Assembly: GCF_020166435.1 (NCBI RefSeq)
Contig: NZ_JAINZP010000029.1
Coordinates: 1 to 42,592, forward strand
Direction of reading: 5' to 3'
Length of the DNA stretch: 42,592 nt
Source of the DNA: Pectobacterium versatile
GTDB taxonomy: Bacteria > Pseudomonadota > Gammaproteobacteria > Enterobacterales > Enterobacteriaceae
Shown here: positions 27,351 through 38,290 of the stretch, in pieces
How the letters are laid out: each line of letters opens with the position of its first letter
Numbering within the stretch: the stretch's first letter is position 1
The notes under the pieces: model-generated
The model's input: the letters and a program-made list of their open reading frames with translations, nothing else
What the model was told of the DNA's origin: nothing
Database searches by the model: none
Translations under genes and position numbers: made by a program

Positions 27351-27439
27351 GACTTCAGGTGCTGGTCAAATATTTGAGGGTTCAGTAACATGACCCCCCT
27401 AATTATGTTATTTACCTATCAATTCACAGCGAAAAAACA

Positions 27440-28315
27440 GTGGCACAAAGAGACTACGTGAGCCGGGGACGTTCATCAGGAACGCGCCGGAAAACGACAA
27501 ATAGCCGAAAAAAAGGCAACGCTTCAGGTGCGTCCAAAACGATGGTCGCGCTCGCTGTTGCCGTTTTGGTCACCTTCGCGGGCGGTCTGTACTTCATCGC
27601 CCATAATAAACCCGAAGAATCCCCCGTCCTTCCGCATCAGAACGCGGGCAAAGGTAATGGGCTACCGCCCAAGCCAGAAGAACGTTGGCGCTACATCAAA
27701 GAGCTGGAAAATCGTCAGTTGGGCGTCACCACGCCAACAGAACCTTCGGCTGGTGGAGAAATTCAGTCTCCAGTGCAGTTGACGGATGAACAGCGCCAAC
27801 TGCTGGAACAGATGCAGTCTGATATGCGTCGTCAGCCAACACAGCTTTCCGAAGTGCCGTATAACGACCAGACGCAGGTTCCGCGCTCTCAGGTGACGAT
27901 TAAGCCGCCGACCCAATCGATGCAGCAGCCACCTGTCGTAACGACGCAGCCCACCACGCGGGCACCTGTGGTCACGCAAACGACGCCTGTGGTACCAAGA
28001 CAAGACATTCCAAGACCAGAAACGCCAAAACAGGAAGCGCCGAAGCAGCAACCCATCAAACAGCCTGAAGCACCAAAAGTCGAGAAAACGCAACGCTGGG
28101 CAATTCAGTGCGGCTCCTTCAAAACCCTCGATCCTGCCGAGTCAGTAAGAGCACAGCTAGCGTTTGCGGGTATTGAAAGCCGCATCACCTCTAACGGTGG
28201 CTGGAATCGTATTATGCTGGGGCCTTATAACAACCGTGCTGCCGCAGATAGCATGCTCCAACGTCTTAAGGGCGCGGGCGCATCAAACTGTATTCCTCTT
28301 GCCAGCGGGGGTTGA
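27440..28315 (+). CDS. ftsN: Essential cell division protein FtsN
   Basis: Bitopic inner-membrane protein that triggers septal peptidoglycan synthesis through FtsA, FtsQLB and FtsWI. It has 291 residues. The cytoplasmic tail MAQRDYVSRGRSSG carries the conserved FtsA-interacting segment. One membrane helix follows near 34-54, then the periplasmic activating segment with LPPKPEERWRYIKELENRQ. A long Pro/Gln/Thr-rich linker (about 125-210) is shorter than in E. coli and more Pro/Lys-rich. The C-terminal SPOR domain (about 215-291) keeps both cysteines, in IQCGSF and SNCIPL. It begins with GTG. Its stop codon lies in the -35 element of the hslVU heat-shock promoter. Confidence 0.95.
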   Translation: MAQRDYVSRGRSSGTRRKTTNSRKKGNASGASKTMVALAVAVLVTFAGGLYFIAHNKPEESPVLPHQNAGKGNGLPPKPEERWRYIKELENRQLGVTTPTEPSAGGEIQSPVQLTDEQRQLLEQMQSDMRRQPTQLSEVPYNDQTQVPRSQVTIKPPTQSMQQPPVVTTQPTTRAPVVTQTTPVVPRQDIPRPETPKQEAPKQQPIKQPEAPKVEKTQRWAIQCGSFKTLDPAESVRAQLAFAGIESRITSNGGWNRIMLGPYNNRAAADSMLQRLKGAGASNCIPLASGG

Positions 28316-28339
28316 AAAAACCCGCGCTTTCCCCCATTT
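28311..28339 (+). promoter_or_regulatory. Sigma-32 heat-shock promoter of hslVU
   Basis: GTTGAAA (28311-28317) and CCCATTT (28333-28339), 15 bp apart, closely match the sigma-32 elements CTTGAAA and CCCATNT. The -35 element contains the ftsN stop codon. Confidence 0.78.
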
Positions 28340-28353
28340 ATAAAATCAATGTG

Positions 28354-28377
28354 CCCCGAATCATACGGGGATCTTTT
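28354..28377 (+). promoter_or_regulatory. Stem-loop in the hslVU 5' leader
   Basis: CCCCG and CGGGG form a 5-bp stem with a 7-nt loop, followed by ATCTTTTT, 22 nt before the hslV start. It lies downstream of the heat-shock promoter. It may stabilise the hslVU mRNA, as described for E. coli, and could also weakly terminate ftsN transcripts. Confidence 0.5.
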
Positions 28378-28398
28378 TCTTCAAACGGGGACTGACTC

Positions 28399-28929
28399 GT
28401 GACAACAATTGTAAGCGTACGCCGCAAAGGCCTAGTGGTCATTGGCGGTGATGGACAAGCCACTCTGGGCAACACCGTGATGAAAGGCAACGTGCGTAAG
28501 GTACGTCGTCTCTACCATGACCGCGTCATCGCGGGCTTCGCAGGCGGTACAGCAGATGCCTTCACCCTTTTTGAGCTTTTTGAGCGCAAGCTGGAATTGC
28601 ATCAGGGTCATCTGGTGAAAGCCGCTGTCGAGCTGGCGAAAGACTGGCGTACCGACCGTATGCTGCGCAAACTGGAAGCCTTGCTGGCCGTCGCGGACGA
28701 AAATTCCTCACTGATCATTACCGGTAATGGTGATGTTATACAGCCTGAGGACGATCTTATCGCCATTGGTTCTGGTGGCCCTTATGCACAGGCCTCCGCA
28801 CGCGCTTTACTGGAAAATACCGAACTGGGTGCCCGTGATATTGTAGAGAAATCTCTGGGGATTGCTGGCGACATCTGTATCTACACCAACCAATTCCACA
28901 CGATAGAAGAATTAGCCTCCAAGGCGTAA
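28399..28929 (+). CDS. hslV: ATP-dependent protease peptidase subunit HslV (ClpQ)
   Basis: Proteasome-beta-like threonine peptidase forming two hexameric rings that dock with HslU. It has 176 residues, like E. coli. After removal of the initiator the N-terminal nucleophile is Thr (M-TTIVSVRR). [20 protein letters not shown] and [19 protein letters not shown] are family hallmarks. The start codon is GTG, preceded by ACGGGGACTGACTC. First gene of hslVU, driven by the sigma-32 promoter, 9 nt before hslU. Confidence 0.97.
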   Translation: MTTIVSVRRKGLVVIGGDGQATLGNTVMKGNVRKVRRLYHDRVIAGFAGGTADAFTLFELFERKLELHQGHLVKAAVELAKDWRTDRMLRKLEALLAVADENSSLIITGNGDVIQPEDDLIAIGSGGPYAQASARALLENTELGARDIVEKSLGIAGDICIYTNQFHTIEELASKA

Positions 28930-28938
28930 GGATCAACT

Positions 28939-30270
28939 ATGTCTGAAATGACCCCGCGCGAGATAGTCAGCGAACTCGACAGCTACATCATCGGCCAGCA
29001 TAAAGCGAAACGCGCCGTCTCCATCGCGCTGCGTAACCGCTGGCGCCGTATGCAGTTGGATGAAGCTCTCCGCCATGAAGTGACGCCTAAAAACATTCTC
29101 ATGATCGGCCCGACCGGCGTCGGTAAAACCGAAATCGCTCGTCGTCTGGCGAAGCTTGCCAATGCGCCGTTCATCAAAGTAGAAGCAACCAAATTCACCG
29201 AAGTCGGCTATGTTGGTAAAGAAGTTGACTCCATCATCCGCGATCTGACGGATTCCGCGATCAAAATGGTGCGCCTTCAGTCTATCGAAAAAAACCGCTT
29301 CCGTGCGGAAGAGATGGCGGAAGATCGCATTCTCGACGTGCTGATTCCTCCGGCGAAAAACAACTGGGGACAGGCAGAAAGCACACCGGAGCCTTCCGCC
29401 GCACGTCAGGCATTCCGCAAGAAACTGCGTGAAGGCCAGTTGGACGACAAAGAGATCGAGATCGATCTGGCTGCCGCTCCTGTTGGCGTAGAGATCATGG
29501 CACCACCGGGCATGGAAGAGATGACCAATCAGCTACAGTCCATGTTCCAGAATCTGGCAGGACAGAAGCAGAAAGCCCGTAAGGTCAAAATCAAAGATGC
29601 CTTCAAGCTGTTGATAGAAGAAGAAGCCGCTAAGCTGGTGAATCCAGAAGAGCTGAAACAGCAGGCGATTGACGCGGTCGAACAGCACGGTATCGTATTC
29701 ATCGATGAGATCGACAAAATCTGTAAGCGCGGCGAAAGCTCCGGCCCGGATGTGTCCCGTGAAGGCGTTCAGCGCGATTTGCTGCCTCTGGTTGAAGGCT
29801 GCACTGTATCGACCAAGCACGGTATGGTCAAAACCGACCACATCCTGTTTATCGCGTCCGGTGCGTTCCAGGTTGCCAGCCCGTCCGATCTGATTCCAGA
29901 ATTGCAGGGGCGTCTGCCGATTCGCGTAGAGTTGCAGGCACTGACCACAGAAGATTTCGAGCGCATTCTGACGGAACCCAGCGCCTCGCTGACCGAGCAG
30001 TACAAAGCGCTGATGGCGACAGAAGGCGTGGAGATTTCATTCACCGCCGATGGTATCCGCCGTATTGCCGAAGCAGCCTGGCAGGTAAACGAAAGCACCG
30101 AGAATATCGGTGCGCGCCGTCTGCATACCGTGATGGAGCGTTTGATCGAAGACGTCTCTTACGACGCCAGCGAAATGAACGGTCAAAGCGTTACCATTGA
30201 CGCAGATTATGTACGTAATCATCTGGATGAATTAGTAGCAGATGAAGATCTGAGTCGATTTATCTTATAA
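28939..30270 (+). CDS. hslU: HslU (ClpY) AAA+ unfoldase of the HslVU protease
   Basis: Hexameric ATPase that unfolds substrates and feeds them to HslV. It has 443 residues, exactly as in E. coli. Walker A GPTGVGKT is at 57-64, the pore loop GYVG at 90-93, and the I domain lies roughly at 110-240. Walker B is [10 protein letters not shown] near 252-261. The C-terminal tail EDLSRFIL inserts into HslV to activate it. It is co-transcribed with hslV and closed by a strong terminator. Confidence 0.98.
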   Translation: MSEMTPREIVSELDSYIIGQHKAKRAVSIALRNRWRRMQLDEALRHEVTPKNILMIGPTGVGKTEIARRLAKLANAPFIKVEATKFTEVGYVGKEVDSIIRDLTDSAIKMVRLQSIEKNRFRAEEMAEDRILDVLIPPAKNNWGQAESTPEPSAARQAFRKKLREGQLDDKEIEIDLAAAPVGVEIMAPPGMEEMTNQLQSMFQNLAGQKQKARKVKIKDAFKLLIEEEAAKLVNPEELKQQAIDAVEQHGIVFIDEIDKICKRGESSGPDVSREGVQRDLLPLVEGCTVSTKHGMVKTDHILFIASGAFQVASPSDLIPELQGRLPIRVELQALTTEDFERILTEPSASLTEQYKALMATEGVEISFTADGIRRIAEAAWQVNESTENIGARRLHTVMERLIEDVSYDASEMNGQSVTIDADYVRNHLDELVADEDLSRFIL

Positions 30271-30300
30271 TCCGTTTTCGCGGATCGCACGATTAACGAT

Positions 30301-30330
30301 AAAGTGGGAGGCGTTGGCCTCCCACTTTTG
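30301..30330 (+). terminator. Rho-independent terminator of hslVU
   Basis: AAAGTGGGAGGC and GCCTCCCACTTT form a 12-bp stem with a short GTTG loop, continuing into TTTTG, 30 nt after the hslU stop. Confidence 0.9.
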
Positions 30331-30373
30331 TTTCTGACACCGCCATCACTGACTTTTTTGTTTATAAACGGAT

Positions 30374-30391
30374 GATTCACGCAAGTGAATC
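30374..30391 (+). promoter_or_regulatory. Leader hairpin before menA
   Basis: GATTCAC and GTGAATC form a perfect 7-bp stem capped by GCAA, a stable GNRA tetraloop, 23 nt before the menA ATG. It could affect translation or be a dyad operator; the role is unknown. Confidence 0.4.
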
Positions 30392-30414
30392 GTCAATAAA
30401 AATTGAAGCACACC

Positions 30415-31332
30415 ATGACCTTATCGATCCATAGCAGCAAAACCAAAGCCTGGCTGGATAGTCTGCGTCCAAAGACGTTGCCATTAGCTTTTGCGTCCAT
30501 CGTCACTGGCTCGGCGATTGCGAGCTGGCATAGCAGCTTTAAACCGAGCGTAGCATTACTAGCATTGTTGACCGCCGGACTGCTACAAATCCTTTCCAAT
30601 CTGGCGAACGACTATGGGGATGCGATAAAAGGCAGCGACACCGAGGAACGTATCGGGCCATTGCGCGGCATCCAGACCGGTGCTATTACGCTGGCACAAC
30701 TGCGCACTGCGCTGATCGTAACCATCGCGCTCACCATTATTTCCGGTGTGGCGCTGGTCATTCTCGCGTGTGAAAAACCAGCGGATATCTTCGGTTTTCT
30801 GATTCTGGGACTACTGGCAATTTTCGCCGCCATTACCTATACCGTCGGTAATAAACCCTATGGCTACATCGGGCTCGGCGATATTTCGGTGCTGATCTTT
30901 TTCGGCTGGCTCAGCGTTGCGGGGTCGTATTACCTGCAAACCGGACATTTCGACAGCATCGTGATGCTACCTGCGACAGCCTGCGGTCTATTGGCGACGG
31001 CGGTACTCAACATCAACAATCTGCGCGATATCGACAACGATCGTATCAGTGGAAAGAACACGCTGGCAGTGCGTCTGGGTGCGGAAAAAGCGCGCTTCTA
31101 CCACACAATGCTGCTGTTGCTGGCTCCGGTTTGTCTCGGTCTGTTTGCAACGTTTTATCTGCACAGTCTGGCAGGCTGGCTCTTTATTCTGACGCTCCCG
31201 TTACTGATTCAGCAAGCGCGCTATGTGCTGCGTGAAACCAGCGCATTCAGTATGCGTCCGATGCTGGAAAAAACAGTGAAAGGCGCGCTGTTGACCAACA
31301 TTCTTTTCGCTGTCGGCGTGATATTGAGTTAG
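30415..31332 (+). CDS. menA: 1,4-dihydroxy-2-naphthoate prenyltransferase
   Basis: Inner-membrane UbiA-family enzyme that attaches the octaprenyl chain in menaquinone synthesis. It has about 305 residues (E. coli 308) and eight or nine membrane helices. The two Asp-rich, Mg-diphosphate-binding motifs are NLANDYGDAIKGSD and NINNLRDIDNDRISGKNT. WLDSLRPKTLPLAFA marks the N terminus. I chose the ATG at 30415; a TTG four codons earlier (30403) is possible. The ribosome-binding site is weak for both, and a small hairpin lies at 30374-30391 in the leader. Confidence 0.95.
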   Translation: MTLSIHSSKTKAWLDSLRPKTLPLAFASIVTGSAIASWHSSFKPSVALLALLTAGLLQILSNLANDYGDAIKGSDTEERIGPLRGIQTGAITLAQLRTALIVTIALTIISGVALVILACEKPADIFGFLILGLLAIFAAITYTVGNKPYGYIGLGDISVLIFFGWLSVAGSYYLQTGHFDSIVMLPATACGLLATAVLNINNLRDIDNDRISGKNTLAVRLGAEKARFYHTMLLLLAPVCLGLFATFYLHSLAGWLFILTLPLLIQQARYVLRETSAFSMRPMLEKTVKGALLTNILFAVGVILS

Positions 31333-31439
31333 TGCGGGTAAAGTGAGCACAGGCGAAAAGCAGCGCGTATTTACTGATACGCATCAAGTTAACATTTGAT
31401 GATTTTGCCAACAGCCGCCAGAAAGGGATATACTCATGA

Positions 31440-31952
<513 letters not shown>

Positions 31953-31990
31953 TATCGTTGAATTTTCAGGGGATTTATCACGTCGAGCGA

Positions 31991-32163
31991 TGATAATGGG
32001 TAGATCGTAAAGACGCTGTGAATACATCCCTGTACGCTCGAGCCGCGCAATATGAATCTCATCCTGAGATTCACCCTTACAGGGCCGTCGCAAGCGACGT
32101 TCAAAAGCGTCAATGACGCTTTTGCCCCTGGCGCGGACGCCTTACTCTTCTATCCCATTATCA
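31991..32163 (+). repeat. Stand-alone hairpin-module repeat with inverted ends (copy 3)
   Basis: TGATAATGGGTAGA (31991-32004) and TCTATCCCATTATCA (32149-32163) are inverted ends with one bulged base. Inside are consecutive perfect hairpins: TGAATCTC/GAGATTCA, CCCT/AGGG, GTCGC/GCGAC and AAAAGCGTC/GACGCTTTT. The last three share order and linker sequence (GGGCC...GTTCAAA) with the insertions inside both ERIC copies. It has the size of a MITE, with no coding capacity, and sits between convergent rraA and zapB. Confidence 0.68.
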
Positions 32164-32209
32164 CCGTTCTACTTCAGTGAATAGGCTTCTCTGGCTGTCA
32201 AAAGTCCGA

Positions 32210-32449
32210 TTAGACTTCTTCCATTTTGCCTAACAGCGCGCGCAAGCGCTCTTGCCATACCACTTGCTCTTCTTTCAACTGCTCGTTCTCGCGCACCAGC
32301 GCTTCACGTGAACCCGCTGCCGCCTGAACATCCTGCGACAGCGCGTTGTTCTGCTCTTTCAGCTCTTCAATTTCCATTTGCAGCAGCGTGATGGTATCAA
32401 TCGCCTGCTGAACTTTCGCTTCCAGCTTTTCAAACACTTCAAATGACAT
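32210..32449 (-). CDS. zapB: Cell division factor ZapB
   Basis: A small coiled-coil protein (79 residues; E. coli 81) that links ZapA-FtsZ at mid-cell to MatP at the terminus region. The whole chain is a heptad-rich helix ([20 protein letters not shown], then [20 protein letters not shown] and [15 protein letters not shown]). A GGGG stretch lies upstream of the ATG. It is transcribed toward rraA, with the 257-nt repeat region between the two stops. Confidence 0.95.
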   Translation of the reverse strand: MSFEVFEKLEAKVQQAIDTITLLQMEIEELKEQNNALSQDVQAAAGSREALVRENEQLKEEQVVWQERLRALLGKMEEV

Positions 32450-32675
32450 TCTTCAAACCCCTTTTAATCGCAACAAGGCAAAGATCGGTTAACGCTGGCT
32501 TTCGAACGCTGTAACCAACACCCAACGGTGTCGCCATCCGCCCGTAAACATAATCCTGACCGCGGGACGGCTGGCAAGACAGACCATAGCGAAATTGTAT
32601 GTAGCCAATGGCCCCCTGTCTAGCGCACATCCCCCACTACGCGAGTGTGGCAGCTTTTCTTGCTTAACACTATCG

Positions 32676-32738
32676 GTACAAACTGAAAAATCAGCAGTAC
32701 AAACCGAAAAACTAGCAGTACAAACTGAAAACGACTCC
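32676..32738. repeat. Three tandem 21-bp repeats
   Basis: GTACAAACTGAAAAATCAGC(A), GTACAAACCGAAAAACTAGC(A) and GTACAAACTGAAAACGACTC(C) run head to tail at 32676, 32697 and 32718. Period 21 bp, about two helical turns; the first ~14 bases are best conserved. They lie between zapB and the ERIC copy upstream of glpF. I see no gene here: the frames through the repeat lack starts or are repeat artefacts. Confidence 0.8.
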
Positions 32739-32761
32739 GGTTCGCTTCCCCATTACTCCTA

Positions 32762-32957
32762 TAGACCCTAAATAATTCAAGTTGTAGGAAGGCGGCAATC
32801 GCACAAATCCCCAGGAGCTTACACCAGTAAGTGACTGGGGTGAGTAAAGACAAATCGGCCTAGCCGATTTGAACGCCGCTTGCGGCGGCCCTTCAGGGCG
32901 AGGCTCAGTGATGAGCCGAGTATTGTCAACGCATCTACAGCTTGAAGTATGACGGGA
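32762..32957 (+). repeat. ERIC element (copy 2) with about 70-bp insertion
   Basis: It begins TAGACCCTAAATAATTCAAG and ends CTTGAAGTATGACGGG. The central palindrome holds AATCCCCAGGAGCTTACA and AGTAAGTGACTGGGGTGAG, the segments used as ERIC-PCR primer sites. An insertion (about 32844-32928) carries hairpins AAATCGG/CCGATTT, CGCCGC/GCGGCG, GCCC/GGGC and GGCTC/GAGCC. It lies 237 bp upstream of glpF. Confidence 0.9.
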
Positions 32958-33068
32958 AGTGTTAATAAATTTAACCTGAGCGTTACTATCAACCGTGGGC
33001 AAAAAACCACCGCGAGTCATTTTATAAGCGAATACGCTCATTTTCTTGACGCACAACACACATTTCAA

Positions 33069-33101
33069 TTTCGATATTTCTCGTTTTCGAGCATTAACGA
33101 T
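33069..33101 (+). promoter_or_regulatory. Possible GlpR-type sites upstream of glpF
   Basis: TTTCGATATTTCTCG and TTTTCGAGCATTAACGA carry TTCG/CGAA-like half elements resembling the GlpR operator (TGTTCGATAACGAACA). They lie about 90-125 bp before glpF. The match is loose and is offered mainly because glpFK is a GlpR/CRP target in enterics. Confidence 0.3.
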
Positions 33102-33193
33102 AAATTCACATCATAAATACATTTAAAACAGAGGATGCCCCCAACGGTATCCTTAGACCTACCACTCTGTACGTTACCCAGCAGGAAAAAAAT

Positions 33194-35598
<2,405 letters not shown>

Positions 35599-35620
35599 TC
35601 GATCCACTAATCCATCAACA

Positions 35621-35650
35621 ACGGGCGCGCCTGTCGCGCCCGTTTTTTCC
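35621..35650 (+). terminator. Rho-independent terminator after glpK
   Basis: ACGGGCGCG and CGCGCCCGT form a 9-bp stem with a 5-nt loop, followed by TTTTT, 22 nt after the glpK stop. Confidence 0.9.
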
Positions 35651-35732
35651 CTATCGCCCAACCGCCACTCTCCCCCGTTGTGATAAAATCCTCGTCCACA
35701 CCCTAATGTTGATCGTTTAAGAACCGAGATAC

Positions 35733-35787
35733 CGGGGCGACCACGGTGCGAGGCGTCCCTGCGGGAACCTCATCACCGTGTTTCCCC
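35733..35787 (+). repeat. Long nested hairpin in the glpX leader
   Basis: Successive arms pair in nested order: GGGG/CCCC, CACGGTG (35742-35748)/CACCGTG (35774-35780), GAGG/CCTC and TCCC/GGGA, around a TGC loop. It lies 66 nt upstream of the glpX ATG and downstream of the glpK terminator. It may be a structured leader or a dispersed palindromic repeat. Confidence 0.6.
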
Positions 35788-35853
35788 TAAATCCATGCTT
35801 AAGTGGCTAACATGAGGCCGCACCTTTTCCCGATCGACAATAGACAGGTATTT

Positions 35854-36864
35854 ATGAAACGTGAATTAGCCATTGAGTTCTCGCGCGTCACCGAAGCAGC
35901 CGCACTGGCAGGCTATAAGTGGTTAGGGCGTGGCGATAAGAATGCCGCCGACAACGCTGCCGTACAGGCAATGCGCATCATGCTGAATCAGGTCAATATC
36001 AACGGTCAGATTGTTATCGGCGAAGGGGAAATCGACGAAGCGCCTATGTTGTTCATCGGCGAGCAGGTCGGTACAGGTCAGGGTGATGCCGTAGACATCG
36101 CTGTCGATCCGATTGAAGGCACACGGATGACGGCAATGGGTCAGGCTAACGCGCTGGCCGTGCTGGCCGTTGGCGAAAAAGGCACGTTTTTGCACGCGCC
36201 AGACATGTACATGGAAAAGCTGATTGTCGGCCCCGAGGCAAAAGGCGTGATTGACCTCAACCTGCCGCTGGCGGACAACCTGCGTAATGTCGCACTGAAG
36301 CTGGGTAAACCGCTGAGCCAGTTAACAGTGACTATACTCGCTAAACCGCGCCACGATGCCTGCATCGCAGAAATGCAGCAGTTGGGCGTGAAGGTATTCG
36401 CGATTCCAGACGGCGACGTCGCCGCATCCATCCTCACCTGCATGCCAGACAGTGAAGTTGACGTGCTGTACGGCATCGGCGGCGCGCCAGAAGGCGTGAT
36501 TTCAGCAGCCGTTATTCGCGCACTTGATGGCGATATGCAGGGGCGTTTGCTGGCACGTCATCAGGTCAAAGGCGATAGCGCTGAAAACCGCCGCATCGGT
36601 GAAGATGAGCTGGCACGCTGCCGACAAATGGGCATTGAAGCCGGTGGCGTCCTCAAGCTTGATGACATGGCGCGCAACGACAACGTGATTTTCTCCGCGA
36701 CTGGCATCACCAAAGGTGATTTGCTGGACGGGATCGCGCGTAAAGGCAATATGGCCACCACAGAAACGCTGCTGATCCGCGGTAAATCCCGCACGATCCG
36801 CCGGATTAAATCGACGCACTATCTGGATCGTAAGGATCGTACGCTCCACGAATTCCTGCTGTAG
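35854..36864 (+). CDS. glpX: Class II fructose-1,6-bisphosphatase
   Basis: Gluconeogenic phosphatase that lets glycerol-derived triose feed hexose synthesis. It has 336 residues from the ATG at 35854 (MKRELAIEFSRVTE), matching E. coli GlpX exactly in length. A GTG 17 codons upstream is in frame but adds non-homologous sequence. Metal and substrate motifs include GEGEIDEAPM (about 57-66), DPIEGTRMTAMGQ (near 85-97), YGIGGAPEGV and SATGITKGDLLDGI. It completes a glpF-glpK-glpX block and has its own leader with a long hairpin. Confidence 0.97.
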   Translation: MKRELAIEFSRVTEAAALAGYKWLGRGDKNAADNAAVQAMRIMLNQVNINGQIVIGEGEIDEAPMLFIGEQVGTGQGDAVDIAVDPIEGTRMTAMGQANALAVLAVGEKGTFLHAPDMYMEKLIVGPEAKGVIDLNLPLADNLRNVALKLGKPLSQLTVTILAKPRHDACIAEMQQLGVKVFAIPDGDVAASILTCMPDSEVDVLYGIGGAPEGVISAAVIRALDGDMQGRLLARHQVKGDSAENRRIGEDELARCRQMGIEAGGVLKLDDMARNDNVIFSATGITKGDLLDGIARKGNMATTETLLIRGKSRTIRRIKSTHYLDRKDRTLHEFLL

Positions 36865-36981
36865 CTGACCACCGATCGGCAGACTGATTGTTTCACAGTT
36901 GTTAATAAATGGCGTATCGTAGATGCACGACTTACATGCAAAAATAGCAGCGTCTAATGCAAGCAACAGGAGCAGAAAAAT

Positions 36982-37728
36982 ATGGCTGAATGGGTGACAG
37001 GCAAGGTGGTTCAGGTGGAAAACTGGACAGAAAGTCTGTTTAGCATTCGGGTTCACGCGCCCGCTGATGCATTCACTGCCGGGCAGTATGGCAAACTGGC
37101 GCTGGAGATTGATGGCGAGAAAGTGCAGCGCGCTTATTCCTACGTGAATGCGCCTAGCGATCCCACGCTTGAGTTCTATCTGGTGACGGTACCAGAAGGC
37201 AAGCTCAGCCCGCATCTGCATGCATTGCAGCCCGGTTCAGACGTCATGATCGTCAAAGAGGCTGCTGGCTTTTTCGTGCTGGAAGAAGTGCCTGATTGTG
37301 AAACGCTGTGGATGCTGGCAACAGGCACGGGCATCGGCCCTTATCTGTCGATTCTTCAGGAAGGTAAAGGTCTGGAGCGCTTTAAGAATATCGTGCTGGT
37401 TCACGCCGCCCGCTTCTCACGCGATCTGAGCTATCTGCCGCTGATGCAGCAATTACAGCAGCGCTACCACGGTCAACTGCGTATTCAAACGGTCGTCAGC
37501 CGGGAAGAAGAAACGGGCTCGCTGACGGGCCGCATTCCCCAGCTTATCAGCAGCGGTACGCTGGAAGCCGCCGTGGGCTTGCCGATGAATGCAGCAACCA
37601 GCCACGTCATGCTGTGCGGTAACCCGCAGATGGTACGCGACACTCAGCTGTTGCTGAAAGAAGAGCGTCAAATGACCAAGCACCTGCGCCGCAGACCCGG
37701 TCATATGACTGCTGAAAACTATTGGTAA
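36982..37728 (+). CDS. fpr: Ferredoxin/flavodoxin-NADP+ reductase
   Basis: FAD enzyme that reduces flavodoxin or ferredoxin with NADPH, supporting radical-SAM enzymes and oxidative-stress repair. It has 248 residues, the E. coli length. The FAD motif is RAYSYVN (50-56), the NADP-side loop is ATGTGIGPYLSIL, and the C terminus is MTAENYW, ending in the aromatic residue that stacks on FAD. The ribosome-binding site is CAGGAGCAGAAAAAT. It is convergent with yiiR, 17 nt apart. Confidence 0.97.
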   Translation: MAEWVTGKVVQVENWTESLFSIRVHAPADAFTAGQYGKLALEIDGEKVQRAYSYVNAPSDPTLEFYLVTVPEGKLSPHLHALQPGSDVMIVKEAAGFFVLEEVPDCETLWMLATGTGIGPYLSILQEGKGLERFKNIVLVHAARFSRDLSYLPLMQQLQQRYHGQLRIQTVVSREEETGSLTGRIPQLISSGTLEAAVGLPMNAATSHVMLCGNPQMVRDTQLLLKEERQMTKHLRRRPGHMTAENYW

Positions 37729-37745
37729 ACCACGTTCTATACCAC

Positions 37746-38168
37746 CTAGCGGCGGAAACGAAACGGCTCCGCCGCTGCTCCAAAACGATTTTCCCCTTTT
37801 GTCCCCAGAAAAACGCCGCAGTCGAGCAGCGTCATCACGACAATCAGGATCGGCAAAAAGCGGCCAATGCCCCACTGCCAGATGGACGAGAACATCGTCC
37901 AATTCCCCGAGACCAGCATCCACGCCACCACTAACAACAGCGCCCACCAGCCGCTCTTATTACGGTCGTGCAGCCGTTTCACCATAATCGCCGCCGTCGG
38001 CCACAGCAATACCACCAAACCAAACGCCGTCGATTGCGTATCCAGCCAGCTTTGGCCGGATAGCGTAAACAGCACCGCCATCAGCGCGACCCAAATCGCC
38101 ATCCAAAGCCAGAAATCACGACGACCGACTCGGCCTTTAAACGAGAAGCACCACTGCTGTAATGTCAT
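37746..38168 (-). CDS. yiiR: DUF805 inner-membrane protein YiiR
   Basis: A 140-residue membrane protein with about four hydrophobic segments. The DUF805 signature is W.FSFKGRVGRRDFWLW at the N terminus and AIMVKRLHDRNKSGWWALLL in the middle. Position between fpr and yiiQ equals that of E. coli yiiR. No function is known to me. An AGCGGCGG/CCGCCGCT hairpin (37748-37776) covers its last codons and could end transcription in both directions, because the gap to fpr is too short for a separate terminator. Confidence 0.9.
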   Translation of the reverse strand: MTLQQWCFSFKGRVGRRDFWLWMAIWVALMAVLFTLSGQSWLDTQSTAFGLVVLLWPTAAIMVKRLHDRNKSGWWALLLVVAWMLVSGNWTMFSSIWQWGIGRFLPILIVVMTLLDCGVFLGTKGENRFGAAAEPFRFRR

Positions 38169-38290
38169 TAACGATAACGCCCTGAATTGTCAGCCTGTCT
38201 GGCCGAATTAATCTGTATTTTATTGTGGCTGATTTTACCTCAACCCGAGTATTTTCCTGCAATCTTTACGCGATTTTTGTCAGCCACGTT

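Noticed and set aside
32620-32853. A 77-codon hydrophobic frame with a seven-residue repeat (FQFVLLV, FRFVLLI, FQFVPIV)
   Set aside because: The peptide repeat is produced by the 21-bp DNA repeats and the frame begins inside the ERIC element. No plausible translation start.
36905-36945. Possible SoxS/MarA box upstream of fpr (TGCAC...AAA)
   Set aside because: Flanking bases fail the AYnGCAC...YAAA pattern at several positions, too weak to report as a site.
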